NCBI GenBank assembly: GCA_030278955.1
Contig: JAOANR010000006.1
Location: 57,564,915-57,628,914 of the forward strand
Source: Hygrophila difformis
Taxonomy: Eukaryota > Streptophyta > Magnoliopsida > Lamiales > Acanthaceae
Direction: 5' to 3'
Length of the DNA stretch: 64,000 nucleotides
Shown here: piece after piece, positions 59,160-64,000 of the stretch
Layout: each line of letters opens with the position of its first letter
Numbering within the stretch: the stretch's first letter is position 1
Program-made: the position numbers and the translations under genes
Notes under the pieces: generated by a model
Seen by the model: only the letters and a program-made list of their open reading frames with translations
Databases searched by the model: none
What the model was told of the DNA's origin: nothing

Positions 59160-62100
59160 AGTAGTGACACCAATCTTCTGCATGAGCAGCCGCAACCTAG
59201 TACTGGATAGGGGCTTTGTAAGAGCATCCGCTAGTTGATCAGCAGAGGAAACGTGAGCAACCTGCAACCCGAAGAACACCATTTTGGACCAGTCGGCGAA
59301 CGAAGTGATAGTCAATGGCAAGATGTTTCATGCGTGAGTGAAAGACAGGATTAGCACAAAGATAAGTAGCACCAATGTTATCACTGTAAATCACAAGTAT
59401 GGAAGCAACAGAGATATGAAGCTCGTGAAGTAAGGAACAGACGAATTGAGTGTCAGCAGCGGCATCAGCAATGGCACGATATTTCGCTTCAGTGGAGGAA
59501 CGAGCTATTGTCCGTTGCTTCTTTGAGGTCTAAAAAATTGCATTAGGACCTAAGAAGACAACGGAGGCACCAGTGGAGGATCGATCATCCAAATTACCTC
59601 CTCAGTCAGCGTCCAAAAAACAAAGCAAAGAGATAGTGGGTGCTGGGCGAAGACAAAGACCCATGTCACGCCTGCCATTTAGATACCGTAAAAGGCGTTT
59701 AACCGCGGTCGAATGAAGCACAGAGGGTTGATGCATAAACTGGGAGAGCTTATTAACCATGAAGGAAATGTCAGGTCAAGTGAGAGCTAAATATTGAAGA
59801 CTCCCAACAGCCTGACAGTAGAGAGTGGGATCAGTAGGAGACGCCCCATTACAAGATAGCAAGCGTGTCGTGGTGGCAAGAGGAGTTTGGACAGGACTAG
59901 AGCCACGTATGTTTAAGCAAGCCAGAAGATCCTTGATGTATTTCCGTTGAGACAAGAAGCAACTGCGAGGGCTGCGTAACACCTCAATACCCAAGAAATA
60001 TGAGAGATCACCCAAATCCATGGTAGAGAACCACCGAGCAAGGGCATTAATGATGCCTTTAATAAAATCTGAACTACTGCCAGTAAGAATTAGATCATCC
60101 ACATACACCAAGCAATATGTCGTTATGCCAGAGGAATGGTAGACAAATAAAGACTCGTCTGACAGAGTAGCCTGAAAATTCATCTCAACTAAAAATCGGC
60201 GAAGCTCGGTGTACCAGGCACGTGGAGCTTGCTTTAGGCCATATATAGCTTTATGAAGTTTGCAGACATATGAGGGATAATTAGAGTCGGCAAAACTAGG
60301 GGGCTGAGACATGAAAACTTCTTCTAGAAGACGCCCATGAAGAAATGCATTGTTCACATCAAGTTGACGAAGAGGCCAACCATTCGAAACAGCAAGTGTA
60401 AGAACAACGCGAATGGTGGTTGGCTTAACCAGTGGACTGAATGTATCAGAATAATCAATGCCCGGACGTTGATGAAACCCTTTGGCCACTAAACGAGCCT
60501 TAAAACGATCCACAGATCCATCTGGCCGACGGAACAGTGGTAGGAGGACCTGCGGGGGTAGCAGATCCGGTGAGTGCGCAACTGGCGAAGCAGAGTAGTA
60601 GGTAAGGGATGAGATAACACTAAGAGGGAAGGAGCCAAACTATGGTCAGGAGGAGAGGAGATAGCAGACGACACTGGGGTAGTAGCAAAAGGAAAAATAG
60701 ACTCAAAGGATTCAACGTGACGAGACACAAAGATTTTGGTGGTAATGGGTCATAGCATAGATAGGCCGACTGAGTGGGAGAGTAACCAAGGAAGACACAC
60801 GGGCAAGACTGAGGTTGCAACTTATGGGAATTATACAGTCGTAACCAAGGGAAGCATTGACAACCGAAGACTCGAAGACGGGAAAGGTTCGGAGGTTTTC
60901 GAAAAAGACATTCATATGGGGATGAAAAGGAGAGTATGGGTTTGGGGAGGCGATTGATAAGATATGTGGCAGCGGCAAAGGCATATGGCCAAAAAGTGGT
61001 GGGAACAAAGGCGGTAGTGAGAGCGTCGTTTCGATAATATGACGGTGTCGGCGTTCGGCGAGACCATTATGTTCGGGAGTATGAGGTGGAGAGGTAAGAT
61101 GAGTGATGCCGTGGGTTTGAAGAAAGGGACGTAGAGCAATATATTCCCCTCCATTATCAGAATATAGGGTAATAATTTTATGATGAAAATAGGTTTCAAC
61201 GAGAGACTTGAAACATATAAAAGTGTCATACACATCAGACTTACGACGTAAGGGATAAAGCCAAATATAACGAGAGTAGTGATCAATAAAAATAACATAA
61301 TATTGAAACCCATCAGTAGAAACAACGAGCGATGTCCACACATCAGAAAAGACAAGTTCAAGAGGCGATGTTGACGACATAGACTCAGAGAAAGGTAACT
61401 TATGACTCTTGCTAGTTTTGCACTCAGTGCATAAAATATCACACTTGGGGCTAGGAAACAAAGAACAAGACTCAGCGATACGACGCAACACATCAAAAGA
61501 AGGATGCCCAAGGCGGGAGTGCCAAAGGGACAGGGATGATCGGGAGGCCGCATAAGTGACTTGGGTAGAGCTGCCCACTGCAGGCCAGACATACACACCA
61601 TCTTTAAGTGGACCTTGACGAATGATTACCCCCGTCTGTCGATCCACCACCTGAAAACTAGATGATGAGAAAACAATGTTAACATCATTATGTCGACATA
61701 GCTGGTGCACAGAAATTAAATTTTTGTGTATAGATGGTACACAAAGAGCATCATGAAGCTTTAGCGGAGGAGGAGCGGAGAGAGAGCCAGTGTCAGTAAT
61801 ACGCAAACATTTACCGTTGCCAATGGTTACACTATCAGGGCCATCATATGGATTGTGCAGCGACAAGTTCTGGAAGTTGGCAGTGATATGGTGAGAAGCT
61901 CCTGAGTCGAGAAGCCAGATGGGGAAAGGGATGGACCTGAAGATGTAGCAGTGTGAGCGGCCGGCGGAGTATAGTCTGGATAATTCGGTATAGCAGGTTG
62001 CGGGGGCTGCTAAGGAGTACGCCGATACGTAGGACACCGTTTGGCGGAATGACCCATTTCTTCACAAAGTTGACAACGACCTAGGTAAGGTTTCGGTCTA

Positions 62101-62296
62101 GAAGAATTGTTTGCAGAGCGATTGCCACGGCCTCGGGAGCCACGACCACGGGAAGAGGGTGGACCACGACTACCAACAAAGGCTGTGGCGGGTCCTGAGG
62201 TTGGCGTTGAGTAAGTTGCGCTTCAAACGCCAAAATCTTATCGTGAAGTTCATCAATGGAGACAGGAGTGTCCCGGGCCTGAATCGTATTAGACAA
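59160..62296 (-). pseudogene. Ale-like gag(C-terminal)-pol, decayed
   Basis: The gag end (NTIQARDTPVSIDELHDKIL) runs from 62296 into an Arg/Gly-rich stretch in a shifted frame and a zinc knuckle CQLCEEMGHSAKRC (about 62030-62078). From 62037 a 441-codon frame carries protease DSGASHH, the integrase HHCC finger (LWHSRLGHPSF, CTECKTSKSH), FSDVWTS, YSDNGGEY and HTPEHNGLAERRHR. Shifts near 60950-60500 break the linker. RT from 60513 to 59776 is open and holds [33 protein letters not shown] and YVDDLIL. The RNase H region (59160-59770) carries stops, for example near 59532. The RT segment is the best preserved enzyme stretch, but the gene as a whole is dead. Confidence 0.87.
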
Positions 62297-62321
62297 TTCT
62301 TTGTACTGATCAACAAGATTC

Positions 62322-62440
62322 TAGATGTGTAGTTAGAGTATTCAAGTTGTGTTTGGAGAAGGATGGCGCGGGCATGACATTCATGCGTAGTTAGAGTATT
62401 CTTTGGTCTTGTTGATTCCTTTTGGTTTAGTTAGAGTATT
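62322..62440. repeat. Three spaced copies of TAGTTAGAGTATT
   Basis: TAGTTAGAGTATT occurs near 62328, 62387 and 62426, at the truncation edge of the Ale-like element. It may mark the breakpoint or a filler sequence. Confidence 0.7.
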
Positions 62441-63027
62441 TTTTTTCCTTTTTTTTTCTTTTTATTCGCTTGCCTTCTTAGGCTGTGTCACCAAAAAAAA
62501 AATTACATAGTAGTATAATTAAGAAAACTCTACCATAAAATAGTTCAAAACTAAAATACTTATTATCGCCAAAAAAGAAGTTATTATAAAATAATTATAG
62601 ATATGTATAATATAATTAAAATTATTAATATACTAAAATCATTTTCTTATAATGCAATTCTCGAACAATGGTTAAAAATAAAAATAAAAATAAAAAACGT
62701 GATTCTCTATTTGAAATTTAGTTACCAACTTGTTTTTAGTCAGTAAAATAGGTATTACTATCTTCGTTCCAACATATTTGGTTCGTTTTATCGTCCTGGA
62801 CATGTATTCAATACATAGTTTTCAGTGTCGGACGCAGAGTATCTCGGGCATGGATGCAACCAAATGTCTTCGCCTTCTTTTATTTTTATATTTTATAAAA
62901 TAACTACTATCAGTTGATTTTTATTTTTTCGGGGCCAATAATATCTCTCTTCATGTAACTCAATACATAGATTTGATTATTGTTAATACACACAAGACAA
63001 AAAATAGTATAAGTGAAAAAAAAATAA
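62441..63027. other. Very AT-rich spacer
   Basis: Poly-T, poly-A and simple AT sequence; no gene seen. Confidence 0.5.
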
Positions 63028-63300
63028 CAAAATTACACAAAAGTTTTAAAAATATATATATGTCGAACTTGCAAATGGAGTAGATTTAAATAACTAAAAT
63101 AAAATAATACAATTATACAACAGTTTTTTTTAAAAATAAATAATTACAACTACACAAAAGAGTAAAAATATATAATACAGAACTTGCAAATGAAGTAGAT
63201 TTAAAATAACTGAAATAAAATAATACAATCACACAAAAAATAAATAAAAAAAATATAGAAATAGAACTTGGAAATGGAGCAGAATTAAAATATAAGAGAG
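63028..63300. repeat. Two to three degenerate AT-rich tandem units (~110-125 bp)
   Basis: The shared core GAACTTGCAAATGGAGTAGA followed by TTTAAATAACTAAAATAAAA recurs at about 63065, 63180 and 63265, the last copy most altered. Minisatellite-like. Confidence 0.65.
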
Positions 63301-63680
63301 TATTCCTTTATGAGGCTTATGTTCGATTCAGATTAATTTTCTTGTGGGTTAAAATATCGAATAGGAAAAGAGGAAAAAAATAGAGTAAACATTTAATTTG
63401 TGAAAGTCTTAAAATTTCAAATCCAATTTTAAAATTTATTTAATTTTAGGAAAACAAGAAACACTTTTATAAAAATGGCAAATAGCCTTCGTTACATTTT
63501 AAAATGTTTAGAATTATACAGCATAAAAATGAATTAGGAGGAGGTTCATGTCCTGACTCAGTACAAATCTGAACATCTAAATTTTATGTGTTTTATGATG
63601 TTTAATATATATGTAATGTGGACCCAATTTAATCGGATATTAATTCCCTAAGTACAAGATTTAATTAGTCAATTACACAA
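63301..63680. other. AT-rich spacer
   Basis: No gene or repeat structure recognised. Confidence 0.45.
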
Positions 63681-64000
63681 TGTTGTGGCCACCAAGGTAG
63701 TAGGCCGTTAAAGAGTAATTGGGCCAGACTAGTTGGGCCAAAAAGAACCTGTGAATATGATGGCCGCAGATATAATAGGGCCGATGATTGAGGCAAATGG
63801 AAGTCCAGTGGGAAAAGAAGAACCCGGGGGAATAAGGGCTTTCGAGACGAAGCAATCGGCCAGGAGTAACCGAGGATAGCCGAAAGAGGGAAATATAGAA
63901 TCGGCTCGTGAGATCAGCCGAGGAGCGGTGATCAAGTAGCTCCAGCTATAAATAGGGAATGCCATACTCAGAATCAAGAGAGACCAATCCACCCCAAGAT
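63681..64000 (+). repeat. Possible 5' part of an LTR running off the window
   Basis: Begins TGTTGTGGCC after AT-rich DNA. Composition changes sharply to mixed GC, and a good TATA box (GCTATAAATAGGG, about 63944-63956) lies near the window end. No matching second copy is in the window, so the right boundary and family are unknown. Confidence 0.45.

Larger units (their letters stand above)
58920..62335 (-). mobile_element. 5'-truncated Ale/Retrofit-like Ty1/copia element
   Basis: Minus-strand order gag end, protease, integrase, RT, RNase H, polypurine tract, LTR. The 5' LTR, PBS and N-terminal gag are missing: recognisable gag stops at about 62330 and AT-rich DNA follows. Lineage is inferred from RT and gag wording (DELHDKILAFEAQL) and the CTTGAGGGGGC tract. 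Confidence 0.82.

Overview
The window is nuclear DNA from a flowering plant, probably a eudicot. It is intron-bearing and AT-rich, and almost all of it is LTR retrotransposons in several nested or adjacent layers. No intact host gene is present. I see no bacterial operons, tRNA or rRNA genes, or CRISPR arrays.

Layout. (1) 75-1662 (+): the decayed 3' end of a DEMETER/ROS1-type 5-methylcytosine DNA glycosylase gene, readable as about nine exons, with a one-base frameshift in the Fe-S cluster exon. (2) 2456-42169 (-): a Ty1/copia element of Tork/Tnt1 type arranged LTR-internal-LTR-internal-LTR, each LTR 436 bp. (3) 7921-38246 (-), inserted in the RT/RNase H region of (2) with a clean CCCAC target duplication: a very large element, also LTR-internal-LTR-internal-LTR, with LTRs of about 4.55 kb and internal regions of 8342 bp. 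It has a Tat/Ogre-type primer-binding site but no gag, protease, integrase or RT that I can see. Its only gene is an accessory ORF of about 1.4 k codons that appears to be spliced and to have its own promoter. (4) 43140-47180 (-): a shredded copia element with a 1.1-kb tandem duplication and a foreign insert. (5) 50137-58623 (+): a SIRE/Maximus-type copia element with 669-bp LTRs, decayed gag-pol and an extra 3' ORF. (6) About 58920-62330 (-): a 5'-truncated Ale/Retrofit-like copia element. (7) 63681-64000: an apparent LTR running off the window.

Most notable is element (3). Its LTRs and 5' leader carry arrays of CG-rich two-tier palindromes (an inner perfect or near-perfect hairpin within an outer one). 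A promoter module (GTGGAACCCTAG, GCCCAT, then a TATA box) occurs both in the LTR and just upstream of the accessory ORF. A motif, AAATGTGAGGATGTT on the element strand, recurs at the 3' LTR junction, before the second exon and in the leader. The accessory ORF shares a domain of putative-plant-transposon-protein type with the extra ORF of the unrelated SIRE-type element, and both proteins begin with a similar Ser-rich SSSP-K leader.

The Tork-type and SIRE-type elements encode copia replication proteins, but every copy here is broken. The large element has kept only its cis signals (LTR promoter, PBS, PPT-like tract) and accessory ORF, so it must have been mobilised in trans. All identifications are by eye from motifs. 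No database search or alignment was run.
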